Shown here: positions 37,444 to 46,698 of the stretch, one piece after another
How the letters are laid out: each line of letters starts with the position of its first letter
Numbering within the stretch: the stretch's first letter is position 1
Assembly (NCBI GenBank): GCA_003663025.1
Contig: QMZE01000002.1
Location: forward strand, 1-64,000
Reading direction: 5' to 3'
From: Archaeoglobales archaeon
GTDB taxonomy: Archaea > Halobacteriota > Archaeoglobi > Archaeoglobales > Archaeoglobaceae
DNA: 64,000 nt
The notes under the pieces: generated by a model
What the model was told of the DNA's origin: nothing
Seen by the model: the letters and a program-made list of their open reading frames with translations, nothing else
The model's database searches: none
Made by a program: the position numbers and the translations under genes

Positions 37444-39908
37444 TGCATAAATTCTAGTAATGATCTATCTAAAATTCTTATCTCCCTCGGATCAATTCCA
37501 ATCACTTTTATGAACGGCTCGATCTTAGAGAGGACAGTCAGCTCAAACATCTTCTCATAGTCGGGAACAAACCCTTCGGGAACTTCATAATCGTGGACAA
37601 AACTTAGTACGTCAGTTCTAGGATATCCCTTCGGAACTTCTCTGATGTATATATACTTGACTTTCTCTCCCACGGGATATGGAAGTTTCAGTACTTTGAC
37701 GGCATATTCAAATCCCCTGACGTGAGCTGGAAGTCTCTCATACTTCTCGACATCTTTACTTATTCCCTTCGGGATAGCTATCTCCTCCAACGGCAACTTT
37801 CTGAACTCTCTTGCGAGATTTTGAAGGTATGAGAGTACTTTCTTTCTCATTTCTTTCTTAAAACTCGGAGTATATAGTGCGTGTGAGAATATTATCTCGA
37901 CAAGATCTCTCTGTACTTTCTTCGTTATCCTTGCGGAGTCTGATCTTCTGAATTCAAATCCCCTCCACATTATAGACGGAGGCTCTATTATCTTATTATC
38001 TTCGAATACAAGTCTTCCGACATATCTCTTCTTAGTCTCTCCTATAAGGAATGGACTCCAGATTCTCTCAAATTTCGTATAGATTGTCGGATTTTCTACA
38101 TTATACTTTTCGATCAAATATTTTGCGAGATTGACATTAATCAACTCCTCTATCTTTCTTCCATCCTCTATTACTTTCTCTAAATTCTCATAATTCGAGA
38201 AGTCGACGAATACTCCATCAGTATCTCCGTATATCACACTGACTTGAAATCCCGAGTTCTCAATTATCTCAATGACTTTCTTAAGACAATCTCTACATAT
38301 TGCCGTTACTGTCTCGGCGACTTTCTTATTGAATAACCTGAAACTACTCCATCCTAGAACTCCATACACTGATAGTGCGACGACTTTTAGTGCGTGTTGA
38401 AGTCTATGATATTTCTTGTACTCGAAAGTGTCGGGATGATATTTATCTCTCAATTTCTTCAGAAAAGACCTCCTCTCGACAAGCTTTCTCAACATTCCTG
38501 CAACTATACTCTCTTTTTTCTTGAAGAACACTCCTTCGATCGGAGTCTTTATCACGTCCTCTCCTCCGCTAGTGAGTGTATCTATTCCGATGTTGAACGA
38601 TAGAAAGATATTCACGTATGCTGACGCTAAGTCGAAGAATCCGACATACTTATAGATTCCAGGCTTTGGTTTCAGAGTAAGTGCTCCTTTATACTTCGAC
38701 TTTTTCTCATCTTCGCGATTTTTAGGTCTAGAGGGGAGGACAATCTTATTCTTCCATGCTTCGAAAAGTAGAAGTCTATCCACGACTCTTCCGGGATATT
38801 CGGCGTCTGAAAGCTCACATCCCGAGATTCTCTTGACGTTGAGAAAGAACTCTATTAGAGAAAGTTTCTCATCTAATGCCCTTATTAAGTCGACGTCTCT
38901 TATGTTGTAATCTAAAAACCTCCACGGATTTTTCTTCCAGATCTCGATTAATTCAGTATAGGTTGCGTGGATCAACTTTTTCACTCCGAGTTCCTCTTCG
39001 GCGACATCATCAAGCCTATACGATTCGAGTTCAAGTCTTCTCACTCTCTTATATGCTCCGATTAGTTCGAGGACAGTCCTCCCTCTTATCATCAACTCTC
39101 TACATCTGCCTTTTTCATCGTCGACGATAACAACTCGACCTATAGGAGAGAGTTCGTTGATATCTATTCCCAGCTTCTCCATCCTCCTCAAAATAGTCAA
39201 TAGATCGAATCTCTTGACGTTCCATCCTGTTATTATGTCGGGATCGAATTTTTTCACCGTCTTGACAAAGAATTCCAACATCATCTTCTCATCGGGAAAT
39301 AGTGCTATGACGTGCTCTTTCTCTTCGTCCAGAACAGTCTTCACTTTTCTCTTTAAGATCTTAGTCTTTGAGAACGACGGATGATAGTAGAGAGAATAGA
39401 ATTTATCTTTTATACTGTCGAAGAAAGAGATCAGACAAATCGGCACATTTCCTAACCACGCCTCTAGTCCAGCCGTCTCTATATCTAGATACCAGATGCA
39501 GTGCTTCCCCTCGTAGTCGATAGGCTTTATTTTTCCGTTTGATATCTCAACTCCCGATTTTATCCCCTTCGATATTAGATACCTCGTAGGGAATGGAATA
39601 TCAGCTTCTCCATGCCACTCAAAGAATTTCCTCACTTCGGGAACGTCTTTGGGAACTCTAGTATAGACTCGATAGAGTCGTCTTCCGTCAATCGATCTAA
39701 ATTTCGTAGACTCTACTTTACTTATCTTCGAAACTATATGATCGGGAAGAGACTTAGTATTGAACTCTTCTCGGTCGACGTAGAAGAAAGGCTTGAATCC
39801 GTATACTTTAACGTGGTATTTCTCTCCTTTTTTGTCCCTCCCGAATAAGTGGAGTACAGGATCGCCATTTTCAACGGTATATTCTATACAGCTTATCTCA
39901 AACTTCAT
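37440..39908 (-). CDS. polB: family B DNA polymerase
   Basis: Exo I WYLDIETAGLE, Exo II DIITGWNVKRFDL, Exo III YNIRDVDL, motif A FFDLASAYVNI, motif C IYGDTDGVFVDF. Confidence 0.9.
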   Translation of the reverse strand: MKFEISCIEYTVENGDPVLHLFGRDKKGEKYHVKVYGFKPFFYVDREEFNTKSLPDHIVSKISKVESTKFRSIDGRRLYRVYTRVPKDVPEVRKFFEWHGEADIPFPTRYLISKGIKSGVEISNGKIKPIDYEGKHCIWYLDIETAGLEAWLGNVPICLISFFDSIKDKFYSLYYHPSFSKTKILKRKVKTVLDEEKEHVIALFPDEKMMLEFFVKTVKKFDPDIITGWNVKRFDLLTILRRMEKLGIDINELSPIGRVVIVDDEKGRCRELMIRGRTVLELIGAYKRVRRLELESYRLDDVAEEELGVKKLIHATYTELIEIWKKNPWRFLDYNIRDVDLIRALDEKLSLIEFFLNVKRISGCELSDAEYPGRVVDRLLLFEAWKNKIVLPSRPKNREDEKKSKYKGALTLKPKPGIYKYVGFFDLASAYVNIFLSFNIGIDTLTSGGEDVIKTPIEGVFFKKKESIVAGMLRKLVERRSFLKKLRDKYHPDTFEYKKYHRLQHALKVVALSVYGVLGWSSFRLFNKKVAETVTAICRDCLKKVIEIIENSGFQVSVIYGDTDGVFVDFSNYENLEKVIEDGRKIEELINVNLAKYLIEKYNVENPTIYTKFERIWSPFLIGETKKRYVGRLVFEDNKIIEPPSIMWRGFEFRRSDSARITKKVQRDLVEIIFSHALYTPSFKKEMRKKVLSYLQNLAREFRKLPLEEIAIPKGISKDVEKYERLPAHVRGFEYAVKVLKLPYPVGEKVKYIYIREVPKGYPRTDVLSFVHDYEVPEGFVPDYEKMFELTVLSKIEPFIKVIGIDPREIRILDRSLLEFMQ

Positions 39909-39929
39909 CTCTTCTTAAAGAAAAAGATG

Positions 39930-40076
39930 CTATATCTTAATCTTATCACTACAGTTCTTCGAAAACGGGCAATCTTTTTCATAACTCCACCAGAACATAT
40001 ACTTTCGGCACCACTTTAACCTAGAAGTCAGAGGTCCGCAATCTATTACGACCTCATATTTACACTTGTTCATCAT
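39930..40076 (-). CDS. 48-aa Cys-rich mini-protein
   Basis: MMNKCKYEVVIDCGPLTSRLKWCRKYMFWWSYEKDCPFSKNCSDKIKI; five Cys; not in ORF track. Confidence 0.5.
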   Translation of the reverse strand: MMNKCKYEVVIDCGPLTSRLKWCRKYMFWWSYEKDCPFSKNCSDKIKI

Positions 40077-40084
40077 CTAAACTA

Positions 40085-40735
40085 CTACTCTGCTCTATAT
40101 CTTCTTTTCTTCTTAAGTCCGGCCTTTCTCAACCTCCTGAGAAAGTGGACGTATGTCATAGTCCTCTCTTCACCCTTACTCGTTTTATACTTGAGATGAC
40201 CGGCACCTATTAGATAAGCATATATCTCCTTATAACTCCATCCTCGATCGATCAACTTCTTAATCAAGTCCATCGGAAGCTCCATTGGAGGTCTGTGACA
40301 TATCTTTCCTGCCCTCTTGGCCGCTTCAACTCTCATTCTATAGAAGTCTCTTTCCAATTCCGCTGCCATAGAAAGAGTATAAATCATCACTTTTCCGGCG
40401 ATGTCTTTAAGATCGGCCTTTAAATTGTATCTCGTGAATATTACGGCAAATCCTTTTTGAGTCAACGTCCTGAGTACATTCACAGCTTCGGGAAGAGATC
40501 TTCCGAGCCTAGAGAGATCGTAGATAAGAATTGTCTTGATATTATTTTCATTACAGAATTTGAGCATTGTACTAAATCCCTCCCTCTTCATCGGATCGAT
40601 AGCTCCGGAGATTGTATCTCTAAACACACCGGCAATAGTATATCCGTTATCTTCGGCCCACTTCTTAACGGCGTTAATTTGAACTTCTATATCCTCTTCT
40701 CTCAGGCTAATCCGGGCATATATTACTGCTTTCAC
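40085..40735 (-). CDS. serine recombinase (resolvase/invertase)
   Basis: KAVIYARIS, ILIYDLSRLGRS, AELERDFYRMRVEAAKRAGK, C-terminal HTH-like region. Confidence 0.85.
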   Translation of the reverse strand: MKAVIYARISLREEDIEVQINAVKKWAEDNGYTIAGVFRDTISGAIDPMKREGFSTMLKFCNENNIKTILIYDLSRLGRSLPEAVNVLRTLTQKGFAVIFTRYNLKADLKDIAGKVMIYTLSMAAELERDFYRMRVEAAKRAGKICHRPPMELPMDLIKKLIDRGWSYKEIYAYLIGAGHLKYKTSKGEERTMTYVHFLRRLRKAGLKKKRRYRAE

Positions 40736-40940
40736 ATTATATACTTAGATCGAAAATTACTTAAACATTTCTTAAATTCAGTGACTGTAATTTAGATAAA
40801 TCTCAATTTTTCGATGTAATCTTTCGTTAAATATTTATCGACATTATTATTGTTTTATTAATGTAACTTTACTTGTCGACGAAAGAGTCAATCTATTCTA
40901 GATTACCGAGAAAACCCGTCTTACAGCAACTCAGAGATTT

Positions 40941-40970
40941 TCGGACAACGTTTATATAATTCCGTTCCAT
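40941..40970 (+). promoter_or_regulatory. TATA box flanked by GGACAACG...CCGTTCC dyad
   Basis: Motif shared with 41256-41286 and 48951-48980. Confidence 0.6.
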
Positions 40971-40982
40971 AAATATAGTGAG

Positions 40983-41222
40983 ATGAAAAGAAAAATGGAC
41001 GACAACAGAATAGTATTAGTGTACGAGAGAATTAGTACAGGGACCTATCTATATGCTCTAACAGGAATTATAGTTCCCACCGGACTGTACAGTAAGGAGC
41101 TTCCCGCCTCTACTCAGATCGAGGCAGAGGCTCTCTACCTCGATCCGATTTCCAATGAAGAAGAAAGAGAATTCCTCCAGAAACTCAAGACGGATCCTGA
41201 ATTTATTCCTCTCAACTGTTAA
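40983..41222 (+). CDS. small hypothetical protein
   Basis: ORF 79 aa with promoter. Confidence 0.6.
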   Translation: MKRKMDDNRIVLVYERISTGTYLYALTGIIVPTGLYSKELPASTQIEAEALYLDPISNEEEREFLQKLKTDPEFIPLNC

Positions 41223-41255
41223 TTATTTTTTTCTATTTAGCTTCAGTCTTATTTT

Positions 41256-41286
41256 ACGGACAATGTTTATATTTTTCCGTTCCATA
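41256..41286 (+). promoter_or_regulatory. TATA box flanked by GGACAATG...CCGTTCC dyad
   Basis: See 40941. Confidence 0.6.
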
Positions 41287-41300
41287 GACAAAATAGAGGG

Positions 41301-41711
41301 ATGGAAATGAGTGTAGTTCTAGAAATAACGGTCATCTCTAAATCAAAAAGAAAGACTTACAAGGTAGTTCACGAAGAGGATTTAGGTAGACTTATCGCGT
41401 TCTTTCAGGGCAACATTTTACCCCTTAGTAAGGGTAGACAATGTCTTTATTTCCACGAAAAAAGACATGAAGAAATTCCCCTGCTTACAAAGTCTGGAGA
41501 AATTCCGGACGATCTATATGAGCTTGAAGGTCTAGTTATAGATCTAGATAAAGGCGAGGTCTATGAATTCTTTGATGTATTTAATGAGAACTATAAGGGC
41601 GAGGGATATAAAGTCTATCACAGAAACTTTTCAGCGATAGTATACTATAGCCTCGACTGGAGTATACCACCCATTAAAGCTCTCTTCATAAGGAGACTAC
41701 GGAGAATTTGA
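41301..41711 (+). CDS. hypothetical protein
   Basis: ORF 136 aa. Confidence 0.6.
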   Translation: MEMSVVLEITVISKSKRKTYKVVHEEDLGRLIAFFQGNILPLSKGRQCLYFHEKRHEEIPLLTKSGEIPDDLYELEGLVIDLDKGEVYEFFDVFNENYKGEGYKVYHRNFSAIVYYSLDWSIPPIKALFIRRLRRI

Positions 41712-41749
41712 AGGAATGTTAATATAAACCGGAATGAATAATCTATTCG

Positions 41750-42001
41750 ATGAGAAAGGGTAGAGTACTCGATTTCGGCAAAATAGTAGACATCCTCGTG
41801 AGAAGAGGCATGTGGAAAGTTGCGACGGATATAGTCAATGACGTAGTGAGATTAGGCTATCACGAGGCGACTGAATATCTTCTATACCATCAAGATGAAC
41901 TCGATAAGTTTAAGGGATTGAGAGAACTCTATATACTGATTAGAAGATTTCCGGAATTGAAAATATATCTTTCCGATGAAATTGCAGATAGAATCATCTA
42001 A
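41750..42001 (+). CDS. small hypothetical protein
   Basis: ORF 83 aa. Confidence 0.55.
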   Translation: MRKGRVLDFGKIVDILVRRGMWKVATDIVNDVVRLGYHEATEYLLYHQDELDKFKGLRELYILIRRFPELKIYLSDEIADRII

Positions 42002-42002
42002 T

Positions 42003-42401
42003 TTAATAATTACTTCTTATTCTGAACATATTCACTAGATATTTCCTCGCAAATAATTCGAATAATTTCTTCTCGTCAATTCCCAACTTTATGAACAGTT
42101 CTATCATGAACATAAGAGCATCGATTAACTCCTCATAGACGTGCATTTTATCAACCGTGACTTCTGTCCTAGTCCACGGCCTTATCTTCAATAGATTCGC
42201 TCCTTCGATTAATTCTTCTATAATGTAATATACAAATCGCCTGAACTCTTCTTGTCCCTTTCTCGTCTCTAAGACTATACTATCAGTCATTCCAAATCCT
42301 TTCATCAACTCTCTTTGCATCTTGAATAATGCCGATAGTTTATCCGTATTTTTGAATCTCTCGAAGACCTCTCCCGGATCGACGTCTAGTATGTTCATCA
42401 A
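42003..42401 (-). CDS. All-alpha NTP pyrophosphatase (dimeric dUTPase/dCTPase/MazG-like)
   Basis: KLSALFKMQRELMKGFGM...YYIIEELIEGANLL...HVYEELIDALMFMIELFIKLGI (EExxE/ExxD layout). Confidence 0.6.
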   Translation of the reverse strand: MMNILDVDPGEVFERFKNTDKLSALFKMQRELMKGFGMTDSIVLETRKGQEEFRRFVYYIIEELIEGANLLKIRPWTRTEVTVDKMHVYEELIDALMFMIELFIKLGIDEKKLFELFARKYLVNMFRIRSNY

Positions 42402-42430
42402 AGAAGACTATAAGATCGTGAGATTTAATT

Positions 42431-42694
42431 CTACTTTTTCCTTCGAAGGAACAAGAGTAACTTTCTCCTCGGTCGCTCTCTGTAGATTACTCCCCTATTC
42501 GTCTTAATCACGAAGTCTTTAATTATATCGAATACTTCTCTCGCCTCATTATCCGATATAGTCGTATCGAGAAATCTCTCAGAGATGTACTTAACCCGGC
42601 GAACACTGAGCATATACGTGTCTCCTCTTGACGTCCGAACTATGAATCTGAGTATTCTTTTAGTGACCTCCACAATCTTAGATCTCTTCATCAA
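42431..42694 (-). CDS. small basic hypothetical protein
   Basis: ORF 87 aa. Confidence 0.55.
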   Translation of the reverse strand: MMKRSKIVEVTKRILRFIVRTSRGDTYMLSVRRVKYISERFLDTTISDNEAREVFDIIKDFVIKTNRGVIYRERPRRKLLLFLRRKK

Positions 42695-42716
42695 GACAAT
42701 TATCTACACTTGATAT

Positions 42717-43472
42717 TTATACTTTTGACGTACATAGAAATACATCGACCGGAAGATCTATAAATTTGACATAGAGATCTCCCCTCTCTAGGTCGATTTT
42801 TCCGAGTTTCAGTCTATAAAAGGGACATGCTAAAATATCGAGCGTCGGAGTAACGACAAATAGAGTCCTCCCGGCAGGACATGATTCTTCGCCGATCTGA
42901 ATTTTATCAAGACCGAAAAGTCTCTCTATCTCTTCTTTCAAGCTCTGTGGAATTTCTGTATTCGGAACTGCTCTAGAGATCAAGAAGAAAAGATTATCAT
43001 ACTTATAGTAGTAATCTATAACGTCAATTATATCACGATCGTTATCACCCAAATACGTCATCCTTATAACTGTCGGCCGATTTAGTTTGACAAACTCTTC
43101 AACTTTACTGAAAAGACCCCTAGTTCCCCTATATCTATCATGTCTATCTTTGAAGTAATCTACAGAGACTTCATATAAATCGGCATTACACCTTTTCAGC
43201 ATATCGATAGAAAAAGCGGACGTCGCAAGAGTTACGTGAGACCCCTTACTTCTCAAGAGATCAATTATCTCCGGAAGTTCTCGATGAAGTGTAGGCTCTC
43301 CTCCCGATATTATATAATTTATGTCTCTGAAAGATGATCTCAGAATTCTGTCGACCTTTTCAACTTCCCTATAGCTTAATTCTATCTTCGAGGTCTTACT
43401 TATCAACGATCTGAGAGAACAATGCCGACATTTATGTGGACACTTCCAAGTTATCTCGAGGACTATAATCAC
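42717..43472 (-). CDS. radical SAM enzyme, SPASM-like C-terminus
   Basis: CPHKCRHCS; GGEPTLH; SCPAGRTLFVVTPTLDILACPF; GTG start. Confidence 0.8.
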   Translation of the reverse strand: MIIVLEITWKCPHKCRHCSLRSLISKTSKIELSYREVEKVDRILRSSFRDINYIISGGEPTLHRELPEIIDLLRSKGSHVTLATSAFSIDMLKRCNADLYEVSVDYFKDRHDRYRGTRGLFSKVEEFVKLNRPTVIRMTYLGDNDRDIIDVIDYYYKYDNLFFLISRAVPNTEIPQSLKEEIERLFGLDKIQIGEESCPAGRTLFVVTPTLDILACPFYRLKLGKIDLERGDLYVKFIDLPVDVFLCTSKV

Positions 43473-43603
43473 ATAACTACACCCTTCCTCTTCAGGATCT
43501 TCTCTATCTTTCTTTTCGTCTCCTCTCCGAACATTATGTCAATGTCTAAGGAATTCTCTCGTCTTCTCTTCTCCCGTTTTCTTGTCGTATAGAGATTCAT
43601 CAT
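43469..43603 (-). CDS. 44-aa basic small ORF overlapping radical SAM start
   Basis: MMNLYTTRKREKRRRENSLDIDIMFGEETKRKIEKILKRKGVVM; stop/start overlap; not in ORF track. Confidence 0.45.
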   Translation of the reverse strand: MMNLYTTRKREKRRRENSLDIDIMFGEETKRKIEKILKRKGVVM

Positions 43604-43692
43604 ATAGAGAGGTCTCTCTTAAGACTTAAAAGTATCTAATAGCACGTTCCGTTAATAAAGAATATTTATATTCAAATTGGAAGTCTAATAAA

Positions 43693-43965
43693 ATGATTAA
43701 CATGATAAGATCAGCATTAATAGGTTTCATAACGGGAATAGGAAGCGTCGTCCTCTTTTGGTTATTTGCAATGGTAGAAATGCACGAGATATTTCCATTT
43801 TTGATCGTCTCAGCTGTCTCATTCCTCGGAGGAACTCTATCGGCGAAGTGGTATTTCACAAAACAGATCGAGAAACTTAGAAAGACAATAATTCCGAAGA
43901 CAAGATTCAGATATGTTACTGACGATATAGACGATGCCGCTCTTAGGAGGGTGGGAGTAGAATGA
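43693..43965 (+). CDS. small membrane protein with RFRYVTDD near C-terminus
   Basis: Two hydrophobic segments; variant of the KYV motif. Confidence 0.65.
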   Translation: MINMIRSALIGFITGIGSVVLFWLFAMVEMHEIFPFLIVSAVSFLGGTLSAKWYFTKQIEKLRKTIIPKTRFRYVTDDIDDAALRRVGVE

Positions 43966-44540
43966 GTAGAGTAATCGCTAGGGGTAAGAGAATAGAACTT
44001 CCTCCTGAATTAATAAGAGGTCTTGTAGAAGATATCGGAGCTGAATTGGAAAGATACCTCGATGAAAGACTTAAGCCTATTATTTCAGAGATAGAATATC
44101 TGAAAAAGAGGGTCGATGATCTCTCGAAGTTCTCTATAGATACGATTACGGCAAGTATTACTTCAGTCGTCTCTGCAATGACAATGAAGAGAGAGAGCGA
44201 ATTAAAAGAGACGATAAAAGTCGATGAATTCCTCAAAGCTATAGATAAATTGACAGAGCAGTTCGGAGATCTGATAAGAAGATTCTCTAGAATCGAGGCG
44301 AGTTTGAGTACACTAAAAATAGATACTTCGCCTATCGACACGTCTTTATCAGAAGTGAAGAGTAAATCAGATCGGATCGAGAAAAGTATGGTCGAAATGA
44401 ATGAGAGATTAAAGGGCCTGGATGAAAAGATATCGTCACTAATTGATATACTTACTAAACTGATCTCTACTGTCGAAAGGACTCAATCTAGTGAATCTGC
44501 ACTTAGAGATGCATTGAGAAGCATGTCGAGGGAGTTATAA
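43962..44540 (+). CDS. coiled-coil protein
   Basis: Heptad-like sequence; ATGA overlap with upstream gene. Confidence 0.65.
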   Translation: MSRVIARGKRIELPPELIRGLVEDIGAELERYLDERLKPIISEIEYLKKRVDDLSKFSIDTITASITSVVSAMTMKRESELKETIKVDEFLKAIDKLTEQFGDLIRRFSRIEASLSTLKIDTSPIDTSLSEVKSKSDRIEKSMVEMNERLKGLDEKISSLIDILTKLISTVERTQSSESALRDALRSMSREL

Positions 44541-45385
44541 TGAGTCTCTCTGAGAGATTTACTAGAATTATAGGAGAGAGACTTCCAGAATTGAGGAGAA
44601 TTGAAGAACTTAAGCCACCGTTATTAATAGGAGCATATAAGAATCTCTACGGAGTTCCAATATACGTACCTGAAAGGGGTATAATAGGACAGTATATAGA
44701 TCATACAGTATTTCAGAGAGAAGAGAGATGGTGGAGTATAAGGTACGGTGAAGTCATTATCTACGGTGAGATAGAGAGGAAATTATATCCTATTATCGTC
44801 ATGGGAGTTCCGACATTCTATCTCAAAGAATACAGAGGAGTGATAAAAAGAAGATTTGTTCATGAAAGACCGATCGGACTATTTGAATGTAGAGAGTCCG
44901 ATATTCTGAATCTAGATTCCGTCCTTCAGGCAAAGGATCCAATAATGATTGTAGATAAATTCCATGTCTGGAGGAGTGGAAGAATTCCAGCCGATTTTAG
45001 GAGAATGCTAGCAGAGAGACAGGACATCATAAATAGACTTCTTGAGACTGTCTGGAGACAAGAAGTCCTCAATAGAGATTTGAGAATGAGGAATACGAGT
45101 CTTGAAGCTGAAGTAAGACATTATCGTTCACTACTGGACGAATATGCCTCTAGGATTGAAAGGCTTGAGACTGAGATAACGTCATTACATAGAAGATTAT
45201 CGACATTGACAGAAGAGGCGAGATATCAGGCCACTCGAGCTGAGATATTTGGCGGAACTGTCGATAGATATAGACAGATCACAGATTATACTCTAAGTAT
45301 CGTGGACTCTATTCTCAAGGAATTTGAGAGATTAACGCGAGTTATTGAAGAATTGAGAAAGGTGAGAGAGTATGCTACCGAGTAG
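44540..45385 (+). CDS. hypothetical, C-terminal coiled coil
   Basis: ORF 281 aa. Confidence 0.65.
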   Translation: MSLSERFTRIIGERLPELRRIEELKPPLLIGAYKNLYGVPIYVPERGIIGQYIDHTVFQREERWWSIRYGEVIIYGEIERKLYPIIVMGVPTFYLKEYRGVIKRRFVHERPIGLFECRESDILNLDSVLQAKDPIMIVDKFHVWRSGRIPADFRRMLAERQDIINRLLETVWRQEVLNRDLRMRNTSLEAEVRHYRSLLDEYASRIERLETEITSLHRRLSTLTEEARYQATRAEIFGGTVDRYRQITDYTLSIVDSILKEFERLTRVIEELRKVREYATE

Positions 45386-45941
45386 ATTTCACGGAGTAGT
45401 GAGGATGTTAAGACTTGCAAAGAGGGGATCTGTCTCTATAGAGGATGTACTGAACCAAATCGAATTATTGAAGGCTGATTTAAATAAGACAATCTCCTCT
45501 ATTACACCGCATACGAAAATATCAGATGCTCGAGTTTTTAGGTTTGAAGACAGACTTAATGAATTTATGTCTATACTCTCAACAGTAGAATCTCTCGTAT
45601 CAGATGGAGCATTTTCTGACGCCGAAAAGGAACTACTCAGGGCCGAGAACTACTGGAATTTTCTAATCATGCCGCTGATTCTGGGAATAGGAAAACTTGG
45701 AAAGGAAGAGGTCCCAAAATACTATCGAGTCGAAGATGTCACACTGTTAGAGTCTACAAATCCTGATGCTGCGAAAGTATATTCTACATTATCAAGATAT
45801 GGATTAGTAGAGAAGGATAGATTATCTAAAATTGTACAATTATCTCCAGATAGATTGTCAAAAGCGCTCGATGATCTTGTCAAGATGGGATACGTGAAAA
45901 TTCTTAGAGTCGGATCTGAGTTGTGGGTGAAAGTAGTATGA
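45372..45941 (+). CDS. protein with C-terminal winged helix
   Basis: VYSTLSRYGLVEKDRLSKIVQLSPDRLSKALDDLVKMGYVKILR. Confidence 0.6.
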   Translation: MLPSRFHGVVRMLRLAKRGSVSIEDVLNQIELLKADLNKTISSITPHTKISDARVFRFEDRLNEFMSILSTVESLVSDGAFSDAEKELLRAENYWNFLIMPLILGIGKLGKEEVPKYYRVEDVTLLESTNPDAAKVYSTLSRYGLVEKDRLSKIVQLSPDRLSKALDDLVKMGYVKILRVGSELWVKVV

Positions 45942-46288
45942 TGAGTGCCGTCAAAGCAGGAATGGAATTTATAATCAGAACATTCGTAAGATTATTCTAC
46001 TCTATCAAAGAGAGGAGAGCATATACTGAAGAGAGAGAAGAGGAGAAGAGGAGGGCGAGAAGACTACCCGTATCAGAATTGATAACTACGGGAGAGATGA
46101 CTTTCTATAATCTAAGTTCCGGAGTGAGAATTCCATTTCCCGAAGCGGCGAGTGATATAGCTTTGAGGATTGAGAGAGTTCCGAGGAGAATTTATGTGAG
46201 TGCTAGTGAAGTGGCATCTGATAAGTTCTTTGAAGACCTCAAATCACTTCTTGCACTCGCGAGAGAGAGGGGTGCGAAGAGATCGTAG
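45941..46288 (+). CDS. hypothetical protein
   Basis: MMSAVKAGMEF start preferred. Confidence 0.6.
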   Translation: MSAVKAGMEFIIRTFVRLFYSIKERRAYTEEREEEKRRARRLPVSELITTGEMTFYNLSSGVRIPFPEAASDIALRIERVPRRIYVSASEVASDKFFEDLKSLLALARERGAKRS

Positions 46289-46668
46289 AGATAATATTCG
46301 AATTCTCTCCGACGTGCGAGAGATGTAGACTTATAGAGCCTTTTCTGAGAAGACTCTCAATCCGATATAGAGTTCCGATCATCTATAAACTCGTCAGCTC
46401 GAAGTATATGACTGAAGTAATCGGGACAAGACCGTACTCAAGAGAATGGACCGAGATCTTCGGAACAGAAGAACAAAAGAAACTCGTCGAGGAATTCACT
46501 AAGACTTTTGGATTTCTACCCGAAGAGGCGACACCCAATATAATCGTGAGAGGAGGAAATACAGAGATCGTAATTGCAGGCAGTCCCGAAGATCCAGGCG
46601 AACTTAGGAACTTTCTGAGAAGACTTGAACAGTTGATAGTTCTCTTTAAGAGAGCTGAGAGAAGATAA
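46282..46668 (+). CDS. thioredoxin/glutaredoxin-like CxxC protein (non-canonical or frameshifted start)
   Basis: In-frame extension of the 46408 ORF: IVEIIFEFSPTCERCRLIEPFLRRL..., later EEATPNIIV (cis-Pro) and AGSPEDPGELRNFL. Confidence 0.5.
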   Translation: MVEIIFEFSPTCERCRLIEPFLRRLSIRYRVPIIYKLVSSKYMTEVIGTRPYSREWTEIFGTEEQKKLVEEFTKTFGFLPEEATPNIIVRGGNTEIVIAGSPEDPGELRNFLRRLEQLIVLFKRAERR

Positions 46669-46698
46669 AGTTGATAAATGACGATGAAATAGATTTTA

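Noticed and set aside
40085-40735. Serine recombinase as part of an IS607-type transposon
   Set aside because: No adjacent TnpB and no recognised terminal repeats; more likely a resolvase
42717-43472. Radical SAM gene as NrdG
   Set aside because: Longer than NrdG and has C-terminal SPASM-like Cys; better treated as generic radical SAM/SPASM
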